Shown: positions 1-9,129 of the stretch, piece by piece
Position numbering within the stretch: position 1 is the first letter of the stretch
Layout: each line of letters opens with the position of its first letter
Origin: Streptomyces sp. NBC_01460
GTDB taxonomy: Bacteria > Actinomycetota > Actinomycetes > Streptomycetales > Streptomycetaceae
Direction: 5' to 3'
NCBI RefSeq assembly: GCF_036227405.1
Contig: NZ_CP109473.1
Location: 868,001-932,000 of the forward strand
DNA length: 64,000 bases
Program-made: the position numbers and the translations under genes
Notes under the pieces: model-generated
The model's database searches: none
Told to the model about the DNA's origin: nothing
Seen by the model: the letters and a program-made list of their open reading frames with translations, nothing else

Positions 1-58
1 TCTGCTCGCCCGCTATCCGGATGCGGGCGGCGACGACCTTCCCGAGGACGCCACATGA
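1..58 (+). CDS. 3' end of an unidentified upstream gene
   Basis: Only the last 18 codons are visible, reading [18 protein letters not shown] and then TGA. The stop overlaps the ATG of the following permease gene in an ATGA junction, so this gene is probably the upstream, translationally coupled member of the same operon. Too little is present to name a family. Confidence 0.6.
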   Translation, partial: LLARYPDAGGDDLPEDAT

Positions 59-885
59 GTTCCACGGAGACACCCTTGAAGCGGGCCGCACCCGCGCCGG
101 AGGCGGCGGAACGCACCCGTGAGCCTCGCCGCAAGGGCGTCCGCGTCCCCGCGTTCGCCCTGAATCTGATCGCCCTGGTGGCAGGTGTCGGCCTGTGGGC
201 CTGGCTTGCCTCGCTCGGGGTCCAGGCGCTTCCCGGCCCGGCCGCCGTGGCGGGCAGGGCGGGCGAGCTGATCGCGGACGGCACGCTGGCCGAGGACTCC
301 CTGGCCAGCCTGCGGCGTGTCCTGACCGGCTTCGCGCTGGGCACCCTGCTGGCGGTGCCCGTGGGCTTCCTGATGGGCTGGTACCCGGTGGCGCGCGGAC
401 TGCTGGAGCCGTACGTCCAGTTCTTCCGCACGGTGCCGCCCCTGGCGATGATTCCGCTGGCCATCGTGCTGCTGGGCATCGGAGAGCTCCCCAAGATCTT
501 CGTGATCTTCCTGGCCGCGTTCCTGTCGAGCGTCGTGGCCGCCTTCCAGGGCGTCGTCGGGGTCGACCGGACACTCATCGACGCGGCCCGGGTGCTGGGC
601 GCCCGCGACGGGACGATCTTCCTGAAGGTGGTCGTCCCCGCTTCCGCGCCGTTCATCCTCGTCGGGATGCGGATCGGGCTGGGCTCCGCCTGGGGAACCC
701 TCGTCGCGGCGGAGCTGATCGCGGCGCAGGAAGGGCTCGGCTTCCGGATGCAGAACGCCCAGCTCTACTACGACCTCCCCACCATCTTCGTCGGCCTGAT
801 CACCATCGGCCTGCTCGGTCTCCTGATGGACCGGCTGCTGCTGCTCGCCGAACGACGCCTCACCCGCTGGCAGGAGACCCGATGA
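55..885 (+). CDS. ABC transporter permease, SsuC/TauC-like
   Basis: A 276-residue inner-membrane permease of the sulfonate/nitrate/taurine (SsuC/TauC) family. A basic, proline-rich N-terminus is followed by about six hydrophobic segments. The conserved permease loop around residues 170-205 ([20 protein letters not shown]) is the contact site for the ATPase. The start codon overlaps the preceding stop (ATGA) and the stop overlaps the ATPase start, so the module is translated as a coupled unit. The cognate ATPase, binding protein and a sulfatase follow directly, so the cargo is more likely a sulfate ester or sulfonate than nitrate. The substrate itself cannot be read from the sequence. Confidence 0.9.
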   Translation: MSSTETPLKRAAPAPEAAERTREPRRKGVRVPAFALNLIALVAGVGLWAWLASLGVQALPGPAAVAGRAGELIADGTLAEDSLASLRRVLTGFALGTLLAVPVGFLMGWYPVARGLLEPYVQFFRTVPPLAMIPLAIVLLGIGELPKIFVIFLAAFLSSVVAAFQGVVGVDRTLIDAARVLGARDGTIFLKVVVPASAPFILVGMRIGLGSAWGTLVAAELIAAQEGLGFRMQNAQLYYDLPTIFVGLITIGLLGLLMDRLLLLAERRLTRWQETR

Positions 886-1661
886 ACGCCAAGATCTCCT
901 TCCGGAAGGTCTCACGGACCTTTCCCCTGAAGAAGACCACCTTCACCGCCCTGGACGAGGTGTCGCTCGACATCGGTGACGAGGAGTTCGTCACCGTCGT
1001 CGGCCCGTCCGGCTGCGGGAAGAGCACCCTGCTCAATCTGGCGGCGGGGCTCACCCTGCCGACCTCGGGCGAGGTCCTCGTCGACGGCCGGCCGGTCACG
1101 GGCCCGGGGCCCGACCGGGGGGTGATCTTCCAGCAGTACGCGCTGTTCCCCTGGCTGACCGTGCGCGGAAACGTCGAGTTCGGACTGAAGCTGGCCTCCG
1201 TGGCGGCCGCCGAGCGGAGGCTGCGGGCGGAGCGCGCCATCGAGCTGGTCGGCCTCGGCGACTTCGCCGACGCGCTGCCGAGGACGCTGTCCGGCGGGAT
1301 GAAGCAGCGCTGCGCCATCGCCCGGGCCTACGCCGTCGATCCGCAGGTACTGCTGATGGACGAGCCCTTCGGCGCTCTGGACGCGCTGACCCGGGTCCAG
1401 ATGCAGGACCAGCTCCTGGAGACGTGGAGCCGGGACCGGCGCACGGTCATGTTCATCACGCACGACGTGGACGAGGCCGTGTACCTCGCCCGGCGTGTCG
1501 TGGTCATGGCCGCCAAGCCGGGCCGGATCCACTCGGTCGTCCCCGTGGACCTGCCCTACCCGCGTACCGAGGCCATGCGCCTCTCCCCCGCGTTCGCCCG
1601 GATCCGCAATGCCGTGTGGACCGCCGTCTACCACCAGACCCCGGCCGCTCCGGCCGCCTGA
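882..1661 (+). CDS. ABC transporter ATP-binding protein, SsuB/TauB-like
   Basis: A 259-residue nucleotide-binding subunit. Visible motifs are Walker [10 protein letters not shown] (about residues 44-52), a Q-loop FQQYALFPW, the ABC signature LSGGMKQR, Walker [13 protein letters not shown] and a switch histidine in FITHDVDEA. Length and motif spacing match the SsuB/TauB/NrtD group. It starts at an ATG overlapping the permease stop. It should energise the importer formed with the permease upstream and the lipoprotein downstream. Confidence 0.93.
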   Translation: MNAKISFRKVSRTFPLKKTTFTALDEVSLDIGDEEFVTVVGPSGCGKSTLLNLAAGLTLPTSGEVLVDGRPVTGPGPDRGVIFQQYALFPWLTVRGNVEFGLKLASVAAAERRLRAERAIELVGLGDFADALPRTLSGGMKQRCAIARAYAVDPQVLLMDEPFGALDALTRVQMQDQLLETWSRDRRTVMFITHDVDEAVYLARRVVVMAAKPGRIHSVVPVDLPYPRTEAMRLSPAFARIRNAVWTAVYHQTPAAPAA

Positions 1662-1712
1662 AGCCCCCACCCGATCACCCGCTCCCCCGAACTCCCCTAA
1701 GGAACCTGCGTC

Positions 1713-2696
1713 ATGCGTCTACCTCAGCGTGCCCTGACGGCGGTCGTCGCCGTGTCCGCCCTGGCACTCTCCGTCACCGGCTGCTCGGGCGACTCGTCGG
1801 CGGACGGCGGCTCCACCGTCCGTTTCGGCTACATCAGCGACTACAACGGAGCCAGTCTCCTGGCCATCGCGGACAAGCAGGGGCTGTGGAAGGAACAGGG
1901 GCTGAGCCCCGAGTACAAGACGTTCACCAACGGCCCCCTGCAGATCCAGGCGCTCGGCTCGGGCAACCTCGACTTCGGCTACATCGGTCCCGGAGCCATG
2001 TGGCTGCCCGCCTCCGGCAAGGCGAAGGTCGTCGCCATCAACACGCTCGCACGGGCCGACCGCGTCATAGCCCAGCCCGGGATCACCTCCATCGAGGGAC
2101 TCAAGGGCAAGAAGGTCGGCGTGCCCGAGGGCACCTCCGGTGCGATGGCGCTCAACCTCGCGCTGCAGAAGGCCGGGATGACGGAGAAGGACATCGAGAA
2201 GGTGCCGATGGATCCCTCCACCGTCGTCTCGGCGTTCGTCTCCGGGCAGATCGACGGAGCGGGCCTCTGGTACCCGCTGATCGACACCATCAAGGCGAAG
2301 AGGCCCGGCCTCAACGAGGTGGCCAGCACGGCGGACTTCACGGACCGCGCGTTCCCCACCGCCTTCGTCGCGCCCGCCGGGAGCGACGCCGCGCTGAACG
2401 CCAAGGTCGTCAAGGTCCTCCAGAAGGCCAACGACTGGCGGGCCGCCCATCCCGACGAGTCCATCGACGCGGCCGCCTCGCTGCTCAAGGTCGACCGCGC
2501 CAAGGTGGCGGCCGACGCGGCCAACGTGGAGACGCTGTCGACGGCCGACCTGGTCGCCAGGACCGAGGACGGCACCGTGGACGGCTGGCTGGACGGCCTC
2601 GGAAAGTTCTTCGTGGACACGGGTCAGCTCAAGAAGGCCCCCGCGGCGGACACGTACTACGAGGGCGACCTCTACGCGAAGGCGTACAAGAAGTGA
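1713..2696 (+). CDS. Substrate-binding lipoprotein, SsuA/TauA-like
   Basis: A 327-residue periplasmic-binding-type protein. The N-terminus has two arginine/basic positions, a hydrophobic stretch and a lipobox SVTGC with Cys24 as the predicted lipidation site. The rest fits the NMT1/SsuA-like fold: VRFGYISDYNGASLLAIADKQ near the start of the mature protein and a central GLKGKKVGVPEGTSGAMAL hinge region. An AAGGAA ribosome site lies about 9 bases upstream of the ATG. The stop overlaps the GTG of the sulfatase gene (GTGA), tying uptake to sulfate-ester hydrolysis. Confidence 0.9.
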   Translation: MRLPQRALTAVVAVSALALSVTGCSGDSSADGGSTVRFGYISDYNGASLLAIADKQGLWKEQGLSPEYKTFTNGPLQIQALGSGNLDFGYIGPGAMWLPASGKAKVVAINTLARADRVIAQPGITSIEGLKGKKVGVPEGTSGAMALNLALQKAGMTEKDIEKVPMDPSTVVSAFVSGQIDGAGLWYPLIDTIKAKRPGLNEVASTADFTDRAFPTAFVAPAGSDAALNAKVVKVLQKANDWRAAHPDESIDAAASLLKVDRAKVAADAANVETLSTADLVARTEDGTVDGWLDGLGKFFVDTGQLKKAPAADTYYEGDLYAKAYKK

Positions 2697-4204
2697 ACCT
2701 GTTGTTCCTGATGACCGATCAGCACCGGGTGGACACCCTCGGCTGTTACGGCAACCCGCACGTCGCCACACCCCACCTGGACCGGCTGGCGGCCACCGGC
2801 ACGCGCTTCGACCGCTTCTACACACCCACGGCGATCTGCACGCCCGCGCGGGCGAGCCTGCTGACGGGACAGGCGCCGTTCCGGCACCGGCTGCTCGCCA
2901 ACTACGAGCGCAACGTGGGCTATCTGGAGGACCTGCGCGAGGACGCGTTCACCTTCCCGGCGTCGCTGGCCGAACGCGACTACCGGCTCGGCCTGATCGG
3001 CAAGTGGCACGGCGGCACCCACCGCAACGCGGCCTCGTACGGCTTCGAGGGCCCCGATCTGCCCGGCTGGCACAACCCGGTCGACCACCCGGACTACCTG
3101 GCGTACCTGAAGGAGAACGGGCACCCGCCGTACCGCATCTCGGAGCCGATCCGGGGGACGGCACCCGGCGGGAACCCGGGGAACCTGCTGGCCGCCCGGC
3201 TGCACCAGCCGGTGGAGGCGACGTTCGAGCACTACCTCGCCACCCGCGCCATCGAGCACCTAGAGCGGTACGCCGCCGGCGACGAGCCGTTCTTCCTGGC
3301 CACGCACTTCTTCGGCCCGCATCTGCCCTATCTGCTGCCGGACGCCTACTTCGACCTCTACGACCCGGACCTCGTCGAGCTGCCCCCGTCCGTCGCCGAG
3401 ACCTTCGAGGGCAAACCGCCCGTGCAGCGCAACTACAGCGCGCACTGGGCCTTCGACACCATCCCGATCGAGACGACCCGCAAGCTGATCGCCGTCTACT
3501 GGGGGTACGTCACCCTGATCGACGAGCAGATCGGACGCATCCTCACACGCCTCGACGAACTGGGGCTCGGCGAGGACACGTCGGTCTTCTTCACCGCGGA
3601 CCACGGGGAGTTCACCGGTGCCCACCGGCTCCACGACAAGGGCCCGGCGATGTACGAGGACATCTACCGCATCCCCGGGATCATCCGGATCCCCGGGGCC
3701 GCCCCGCAGGTCAGGGACGAGCTGGTCAGCCTCACCGACTGCACCGCCACCCTGCTCGAACTGGCGGGCTGCGACCCGTCCCCGGCGGTCGACAGCCGCA
3801 GCCTGGTCCCGCTGGTGAGGGGCGAGCGGCCGGAGTGGCCGGGCGATCTGGTGGCGGAGTTCCACGGCCACCACTTCCCCTACCCGCAGCGGATGATCCG
3901 CGACGACCGCTACAAGCTCGTCGTCAACCCGGAGTCGGTCAACGAGCTGTACGACCTGGTGGCGGACCCGCACGAGCTCAGCAACCGGTACACGCACCCC
4001 GAGTTCGGGGAGGTGCGGGCCCGGCTGATGCGGCGGCTCTACGAGCTGCTGCGGGACCGGGGCGACAACTTCTACCACTGGATGACGTCGATGTACGACA
4101 TCGGCACCTCCGATTACGACCCGAGCCTCAGCGCCTTCGAGACCGATGACACGACCTGGACCGCGGCAGCGGATCCGGGCGGGACCCTCACGGAGACCCC
4201 ATGA
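2693..4204 (+). CDS. Type I (formylglycine-dependent) sulfatase, cytoplasmic
   Basis: A 503-residue sulfatase of the alkaline-phosphatase superfamily, started at GTG in a 4-bp overlap with the binding-protein gene. The N-terminus LLFLMTDQHR carries a metal-binding Asp. The formylglycine signature CTPAR begins at Cys49 (C-x-P-x-R, followed by ASLLTG). A second metal region, FFTADHGEFTGAHRLHDKG, lies near residue 300. There is no signal peptide, so the enzyme probably acts on imported sulfate esters, comparable in logic to the ats transporter/arylsulfatase systems of Pseudomonas (established for that genus, inferred here). Maturation needs a formylglycine-generating enzyme, which is not in the window. 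Confidence 0.88.
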   Translation: MNLLFLMTDQHRVDTLGCYGNPHVATPHLDRLAATGTRFDRFYTPTAICTPARASLLTGQAPFRHRLLANYERNVGYLEDLREDAFTFPASLAERDYRLGLIGKWHGGTHRNAASYGFEGPDLPGWHNPVDHPDYLAYLKENGHPPYRISEPIRGTAPGGNPGNLLAARLHQPVEATFEHYLATRAIEHLERYAAGDEPFFLATHFFGPHLPYLLPDAYFDLYDPDLVELPPSVAETFEGKPPVQRNYSAHWAFDTIPIETTRKLIAVYWGYVTLIDEQIGRILTRLDELGLGEDTSVFFTADHGEFTGAHRLHDKGPAMYEDIYRIPGIIRIPGAAPQVRDELVSLTDCTATLLELAGCDPSPAVDSRSLVPLVRGERPEWPGDLVAEFHGHHFPYPQRMIRDDRYKLVVNPESVNELYDLVADPHELSNRYTHPEFGEVRARLMRRLYELLRDRGDNFYHWMTSMYDIGTSDYDPSLSAFETDDTTWTAAADPGGTLTETP

Positions 4205-6594
4205 GACGCACGCGAAGGACCCACTCCCGCTTCCTGCCGCGGTGGGCGGCCGGGGCGGCTGCCCTGGTCTGGATCCTCACCCTCGCCTCCGCCCCCTCGC
4301 ACGGGGCCCCGAGCGGCCCGGCCGCCGGGAGCACGCGGAGCCGTCCGGCCGCCGCGACGACGTACACCAACCCGGTGTCCAAGGGTGCCGTGGACACGTT
4401 CCCCGACCCCGCGGTGATCCGCGGCAAGGACGGCCTCTGGTACGCCTACGGCACCCAGAACCCGGTCATGCAGAGCAAGGGCGAGGACGGCGAGCGCATG
4501 CTGCCGATCCTGCGCTCGGCGGACATGGTGACCTGGGAGTACGCGGGCGAGGTCTTCACCCCGGCGAACAAGCCCGCCTGGCACCAGGGTTCGCGCCTGT
4601 GGGCACCCGATGTGCGGTACGCGGCCGGCCTGTACCACCTCTACTACTCCGTGCCGGGGCGCAACACGGTCGGCCTGGTCACGTCCGCCACCCCCACGGG
4701 GCCGTGGACCGACCGGGGCGCCGTGCTGCCCTCGCCGAGCGGCTGCCCTGCGGGCAACATCGACCAGGCGCAGTTCACGGACACGGACGGCACGCCCTAC
4801 CTGTACTGGGGCAGCTACGACACGATCTGCGTGGCGAGGATGAACGCCGACCTGACGCGGACCGAGGGAGAGGTCACGCAGGTGGCCCGGGGCCGCCGGG
4901 TCGAGGGCGGCTTCGTCGTGCGGCGTGACGACTTCTACTACCTGTTCTACTCCGACGCGGGCTGCTGCGACGGCGCGTACAGCGGTTACCAGGTGAAGGT
5001 GGGCCGTTCCACCAGCCCGACCGGTCCGTTCACCGACGACGAGGGCACCGATCTCATGGCCCTCACCAGCAAGGCGGGTGTGGTCGCCGGGGCCAACGGC
5101 AACCGGTGGATCGGCCCAGGCCACAACTCCCTGCAGACCGACCTGGCGGGCCAGGACTGGCTGGTCTACCACGGCATCCCCACCGAGTCCCCGGACCTCG
5201 CCCCGGCCTCGAACGGCACCCTGAAGCTGACCCGGCGCCCGATGCTCGTCGACCGGCTCGACTGGATCGACGGCTGGCCCGTCGTACGGGCGGGCGCGGG
5301 CCCCTCGGACGGGCCGACGGCCGCACCGGTGACCTCGCCCGTCGCCGGAGGGACGTTCAACGACACCGGGCTGAAGGGCTGGCGGACCGAGGGCGCCTCC
5401 GGCTGGTCCGCCGCGACCGACCCCGACGCCCGCGGCTACGCGACGCACACCCCGGCCGGCTCCGGTTCCGGCACGAGCACCTCGTACCTCCTGGCCGGGG
5501 GACGCGCGCCCGCGGCCCTGCGTGCGGAGGCCGACCTGAGGGTGACGTCGGCCGACGGCGCGGCGGGGCTCACCGTCGCCCACCGGGACCCCGGCAACCG
5601 GATCGTTGCCTGGCTCGACCGCACGCGCGGCGCCCTCGTCACCGACGTACGGGTGGGCGGCAGGAGCCGAGGGGAGCAGGTCACGGCGCTGCCGTCCGGA
5701 TTCTCCTGGGACACCTGGAACAACGTGTCCGTCGAGCTGCGCGGCACCCGGCTGACGGCCGAGGTGTCCGGCGACCGGCTGCGGGACCCGGTGGCCGTGC
5801 AGTCCCGTGATCTGCCGGCCGCAGCCGTGCGCGAGGGCGCGGTGGGGGCCGTAGCGCGGGGTGCGGGCGCCGCGGCGGACAACGTGGGTGCCGCCGCCCT
5901 GTACCGGCCGGTGACCGAGCGGGTCGCCACCGCCGGGCCGGGGCCTCTCCTGCCCGGTCACAGCGACGAGTTCGACGGTGCCTCGGTCCCGGGCACGGAC
6001 GCCGGCTCCCCCTGGCAGTGGGTGCGCGGACCGGCGGCGGGCGTCGAGGTCTCCGGTGGGGCGCTCTCCTGGCCGACCCAGGACGCCGAGCTGTATCTCG
6101 GCGACAACACGGCCTCCGTGCTGCTCCGGGACGCGCCGAAGGGTGATTACACGGTCGAGACGAAGCTCCGTTTCGCTCCCGACCGGGCCGCCCAGCAGGC
6201 CGGTCTGGTGCTGTTCGAGAACGACGACCGCTGGTTCAAGCTCGTCCATTCCGTCCTTCCGCTCACCAACGGCAACGGTGCGGTGCTCGATGTCAGCGAG
6301 TTCGGCAAGGAGGGCGAGCGCCCCACGACCACCCCGCCGACCGCCGTGGCCAACGCACCGATGTTCGGGGGCCCCACGGCCGACACGATGTGGCTGCGGA
6401 TGGCCTACCACCGCGACACCGCGCACGGGGAGCACGAGGTACGCGCGTCCACCAGCCGTGACGGTGTCCACTGGTCGGCCGGCGGTGTCTGGACGCTCCC
6501 GGTCCGGGGCGAGCTGAGGATCGGCCTCGTCTCCCACAACCGCTCGGGCACCACGGCGGAGTTCGACTACGTACGGACGTACGCGGCACCGTGA
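4201..6594 (+). CDS. Secreted GH43-like glycoside hydrolase with C-terminal beta-sandwich domains
   Basis: A 797-residue exported enzyme. An Arg-rich signal peptide with hydrophobic core and an Ala-rich cleavage region spans residues 1 to about 36. Residues about 52-365 resemble a GH43 five-blade propeller: Asp69 in FPDPAV (candidate base), LWAPDVRY, Asp in GNIDQAQF and Glu in RRVEGGFV (candidate acid). Two further segments (about 385-575 and 590-797, the latter starting SDEFDGASVP) look like laminin-G/DUF1349-type beta-sandwich domains for glycan binding or exo-specificity. The ATG overlaps the sulfatase stop, so secreted glycan cleavage and intracellular desulfation are in one operon. The exact GH43 subfamily and substrate are not determined. 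Confidence 0.82.
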   Translation: MRRTRRTHSRFLPRWAAGAAALVWILTLASAPSHGAPSGPAAGSTRSRPAAATTYTNPVSKGAVDTFPDPAVIRGKDGLWYAYGTQNPVMQSKGEDGERMLPILRSADMVTWEYAGEVFTPANKPAWHQGSRLWAPDVRYAAGLYHLYYSVPGRNTVGLVTSATPTGPWTDRGAVLPSPSGCPAGNIDQAQFTDTDGTPYLYWGSYDTICVARMNADLTRTEGEVTQVARGRRVEGGFVVRRDDFYYLFYSDAGCCDGAYSGYQVKVGRSTSPTGPFTDDEGTDLMALTSKAGVVAGANGNRWIGPGHNSLQTDLAGQDWLVYHGIPTESPDLAPASNGTLKLTRRPMLVDRLDWIDGWPVVRAGAGPSDGPTAAPVTSPVAGGTFNDTGLKGWRTEGASGWSAATDPDARGYATHTPAGSGSGTSTSYLLAGGRAPAALRAEADLRVTSADGAAGLTVAHRDPGNRIVAWLDRTRGALVTDVRVGGRSRGEQVTALPSGFSWDTWNNVSVELRGTRLTAEVSGDRLRDPVAVQSRDLPAAAVREGAVGAVARGAGAAADNVGAAALYRPVTERVATAGPGPLLPGHSDEFDGASVPGTDAGSPWQWVRGPAAGVEVSGGALSWPTQDAELYLGDNTASVLLRDAPKGDYTVETKLRFAPDRAAQQAGLVLFENDDRWFKLVHSVLPLTNGNGAVLDVSEFGKEGERPTTTPPTAVANAPMFGGPTADTMWLRMAYHRDTAHGEHEVRASTSRDGVHWSAGGVWTLPVRGELRIGLVSHNRSGTTAEFDYVRTYAAP

Positions 6595-6736
6595 ACCGCC
6601 GCCATTTCCTGAATCCACGAACCGTCACATCTCACACTGCGTCACCCTTGGGAGGGCGCAGAGGGGGTGATCAAGAGGACGCAGTCATCAGTTCTTGTCA
6701 CCAACAGGCGCTGGTACATCTGTTGTTGCACATCTC

Positions 6737-6765
6737 TTGACGTGTTCGTAACAAGGGTGGAGTAT
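6737..6765 (+). promoter_or_regulatory. Candidate promoter for the CBM32/beta-helix gene
   Basis: TTGACG at 6737-6742 and GAGTAT at 6760-6765 are separated by 17 bases. The predicted start point falls inside the adjoining 32-bp palindrome. The -10 match is partial, so this is a reading of spacing and context rather than a certain promoter. Confidence 0.45.
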
Positions 6766-6767
6766 CA

Positions 6768-6799
6768 CGCACAGCCAGAGAGCGCTCTCTGGCTGTGCG
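6768..6799. promoter_or_regulatory. Perfect 32-bp palindrome, candidate LacI-type operator
   Basis: Sixteen-base arms pair without mismatch or spacer around the centre 6783/6784. The central GAGCGCTC is identical to the centre of the CebR box (TGGGAGCGCTCCCA) found upstream of the GH74 gene in this window, while the flanks differ. It lies 38-69 bases upstream of the ATG at 6837, just after a candidate -10, a repressor position. There is no T-run and no gene ends next to it, which argues against a terminator. Confidence 0.65.
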
Positions 6800-6836
6800 C
6801 GTCGTGTACCCGCCCCACGACTCAGGAGAATCCCCG

Positions 6837-9017
6837 ATGTACGCACCCCCGAACCTCCACAGACCCCTCCTCGCCCTGACGGGAAGACGCAGCGGCGTGC
6901 TGGCCGTCATCGCCGGACTGGTCCTGTCGCTCCTCGCGTTCGTCCCCCAGACCTCCGCGAGCGCCGCGCCCACCCTGCTCTCCCAGGGGAAGACGGTCAC
7001 GGCCTCCAGCCAGGAGAACGGCGGCACCCCCGCCACCGCCGCGGTGGACGGCAACACCGGCACCCGCTGGGCCAGCGCCTTCTCCGACCCTCAGTGGATC
7101 AAGGTCGACCTGGGTGCGGCCGCCTCGGTGAGCCAGATCGTGCTGCGCTGGGAGGCGGCCTACTCCACCGGCTACCGGATCGAGTTCTCCTCCGACAACA
7201 GCAGCTGGAGCACCGCCTACTCCACCACCACCGGCCCCGGCGGTACGGAGACCCTCAACGTCTCCGGCACCGCGCGCTACGTCCGGCTGACCGGCACCGC
7301 CCGCGCCACCGGATACGGCCACTCCCTCTGGGAGTTCCAGGTGTTCGGCACCACCGGCGGGGGCGACCCGCAGATCCCCGGCGGCGGTGACCTCGGCCCC
7401 AACGTCCTGGTCTTCGACCCCTCGACCCCGAACATCCAGGCCAAGGTCGACACGATCTTCAAGCAGCAGGAGTCCGCGCAGTTCGGCACGGGCCGCTACG
7501 CCCTGATGTTCAAGCCGGGCACGTACAACAACATCAACGCGCAGATCGGCTTCTACACCCAGATCGCCGGCCTCGGCCTCAAGCCCGACGACACCACGTT
7601 CAACGGTGACGTCACCGTCGACGCGGGCTGGTTCAACGGCAACGCCACCCAGAACTTCTGGCGCTCGGCCGAGAACCTCGCCCTCAACCCCGTCAGCGGC
7701 ACCAACCGCTGGGCCGTCTCCCAGGCCGCCCCCTTCCGCCGCATGCACGTCAAGGGCGGCCTCAACCTCGCGCCCAACGGCTACGGCTGGGCCAGCGGCG
7801 GTTACATCGCGGACAGCAAGATCGACGGCCAGGTCGGCCCCTACTCCCAGCAGCAGTGGTACACCCGCGACAGCTCGATCGGCAGCTGGGGCAACGGCGT
7901 CTGGAACATGACGTTCTCCGGCGTCGAGGGCGCCCCCGCCCAGAGCTTCCCCGAGCCCCCGTACACCACCCTGAACAACACCCCGGTCTCCCGCGAGAAG
8001 CCCTTCCTCTACCTCGACGGCAGCGCCTACAAGGTGTTCGTCCCCGCCAAGCGCACCAACGCGCGTGGCGTCTCGTGGAACGGCACCCCGCAAGGTGAGT
8101 CCATCCCGCTGAGCCAGTTCTACGTGGTCAAGCCGGGCGCGACCGCGCAGACGATCAACGCGGCCGTCCGCCAGGGCCTGCACCTGCTGTTCACCCCGGG
8201 CATCTACCACGTCAACGAGCCCATCGAGATCAACCGCGCGAACACCGTCGCCCTCGGGCTCGGCCTCGCCACGATCATCCCGGACAACGGGGTGACCGCG
8301 ATCAAGGTCGGCGACGTCGACGGCGTCAAGCTCGCCGGACTCCTGGTCGACGCCGGTACGCAGAACTCCTCGGTCCTCGTCCAGGTCGGGCCGGAGGGCG
8401 CGGCCGCCGACCACTCGGCGAACCCGACCAGCCTCCAGGACGTCTTCGTCCGGGTCGGCGGCGCGGGCGCCGGCAAGGCGACCACCGGCATGGTGGTGAA
8501 CAGCGACGACACGATCATCGACCACACCTGGCTGTGGCGGGCCGACCACGGTGACGGGGTCGGGTGGGAGACCAACCGCTCCGACTACGGACTCCGGGTG
8601 AACGGTGACGACGTGCTGGCCACCGGCCTGTTCGTCGAGCACTTCAACAAGTACGACGTCCAGTGGTACGGCGAGAACGGGAAGACGATCTTCTTCCAGA
8701 ACGAGAAGGCGTACGACGCCCCCAACCAGGCGGCCATCCAGAACGGTGACATCAAGGGGTACGCCGCCTACAAGGTCGGCGACTCCGTCACCACCCACGA
8801 GGGCTGGGGCATGGGCAGCTACTGCTACTTCAACGTCGACCCGACCATCCGCCAGCAGCACGGCTTCCAGGCGCCGGTGAAGCCCGGTGTGAAGTTCCAC
8901 GACCTGCTCGTCGTCTCGCTCGGCGGTCAGGGACAGTACGAGCACGTCATCAACAACACCGGGTCCCCCACATCCGGTACGTCGACCATCCCGTCCCAGG
9001 TGGTGTCCTTTCCCTGA
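6837..9017 (+). CDS. Secreted F5/8-type C (CBM32) plus right-handed beta-helix protein, GH55-like
   Basis: A 726-residue exported protein. The ATG at 6837 is preceded by CAGGAGA at a good distance. A signal peptide (GVLAVIAGLVLSLLAFV, then an Ala/Ser region) covers about residues 1-44. Residues about 46-176 form an F5/8 type C discoidin fold (SQENGGTPATAAVDGNTGTRW). After a Gly-rich linker come about 540 residues of repeated short beta-strands with Asn/Gly turns, typical of parallel beta-helices, with LLFTPGIYHVNEPIEI and LGLGLATIIP resembling GH55 beta-1,3-glucanases. Enzymatic function is inferred. Relatives can carry uninformative or misleading names, so the substrate is left open. Confidence 0.7.
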   Translation: MYAPPNLHRPLLALTGRRSGVLAVIAGLVLSLLAFVPQTSASAAPTLLSQGKTVTASSQENGGTPATAAVDGNTGTRWASAFSDPQWIKVDLGAAASVSQIVLRWEAAYSTGYRIEFSSDNSSWSTAYSTTTGPGGTETLNVSGTARYVRLTGTARATGYGHSLWEFQVFGTTGGGDPQIPGGGDLGPNVLVFDPSTPNIQAKVDTIFKQQESAQFGTGRYALMFKPGTYNNINAQIGFYTQIAGLGLKPDDTTFNGDVTVDAGWFNGNATQNFWRSAENLALNPVSGTNRWAVSQAAPFRRMHVKGGLNLAPNGYGWASGGYIADSKIDGQVGPYSQQQWYTRDSSIGSWGNGVWNMTFSGVEGAPAQSFPEPPYTTLNNTPVSREKPFLYLDGSAYKVFVPAKRTNARGVSWNGTPQGESIPLSQFYVVKPGATAQTINAAVRQGLHLLFTPGIYHVNEPIEINRANTVALGLGLATIIPDNGVTAIKVGDVDGVKLAGLLVDAGTQNSSVLVQVGPEGAAADHSANPTSLQDVFVRVGGAGAGKATTGMVVNSDDTIIDHTWLWRADHGDGVGWETNRSDYGLRVNGDDVLATGLFVEHFNKYDVQWYGENGKTIFFQNEKAYDAPNQAAIQNGDIKGYAAYKVGDSVTTHEGWGMGSYCYFNVDPTIRQQHGFQAPVKPGVKFHDLLVVSLGGQGQYEHVINNTGSPTSGTSTIPSQVVSFP

Positions 9018-9055
9018 GCCGGGGTGAGATGAGCGGAGTCGGCTCATCGGACGGC

Positions 9056-9086
9056 GCGGGGCCCGGCAGTCACTGCCGGGCCCCGC
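9056..9086. terminator. Strong inverted repeat, bidirectional terminator
   Basis: Fifteen-base GC-rich arms (GCGGGGCCCGGCAGT and its complement) flank a single base. The repeat sits between the convergent ends of the beta-helix gene and the flavin monooxygenase gene. A smaller stem (GATGAGC/GCTCATC, 9028-9048) precedes it. Confidence 0.85.
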
Positions 9087-9129
9087 GTCATGTCCCTCTC
9101 CCCCGCCCTCCGGCACTCCCGCCGCGCCG

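Noticed and set aside
4114-6618. Long open frame on the minus strand opposite the GH43 gene
   Set aside because: Low-complexity Arg/Gly/Val-rich translation with no motif; it mirrors the plus-strand gene that has a signal peptide and GH43 motifs. Many similar antisense frames in this GC-rich window were dropped for the same reason.
6768-6799. 32-bp palindrome as a transcription terminator of the GH43 operon
   Set aside because: It lies 174 bases past the GH43 stop, after a candidate promoter and just upstream of the next gene, with no loop bases; operator is the better reading.
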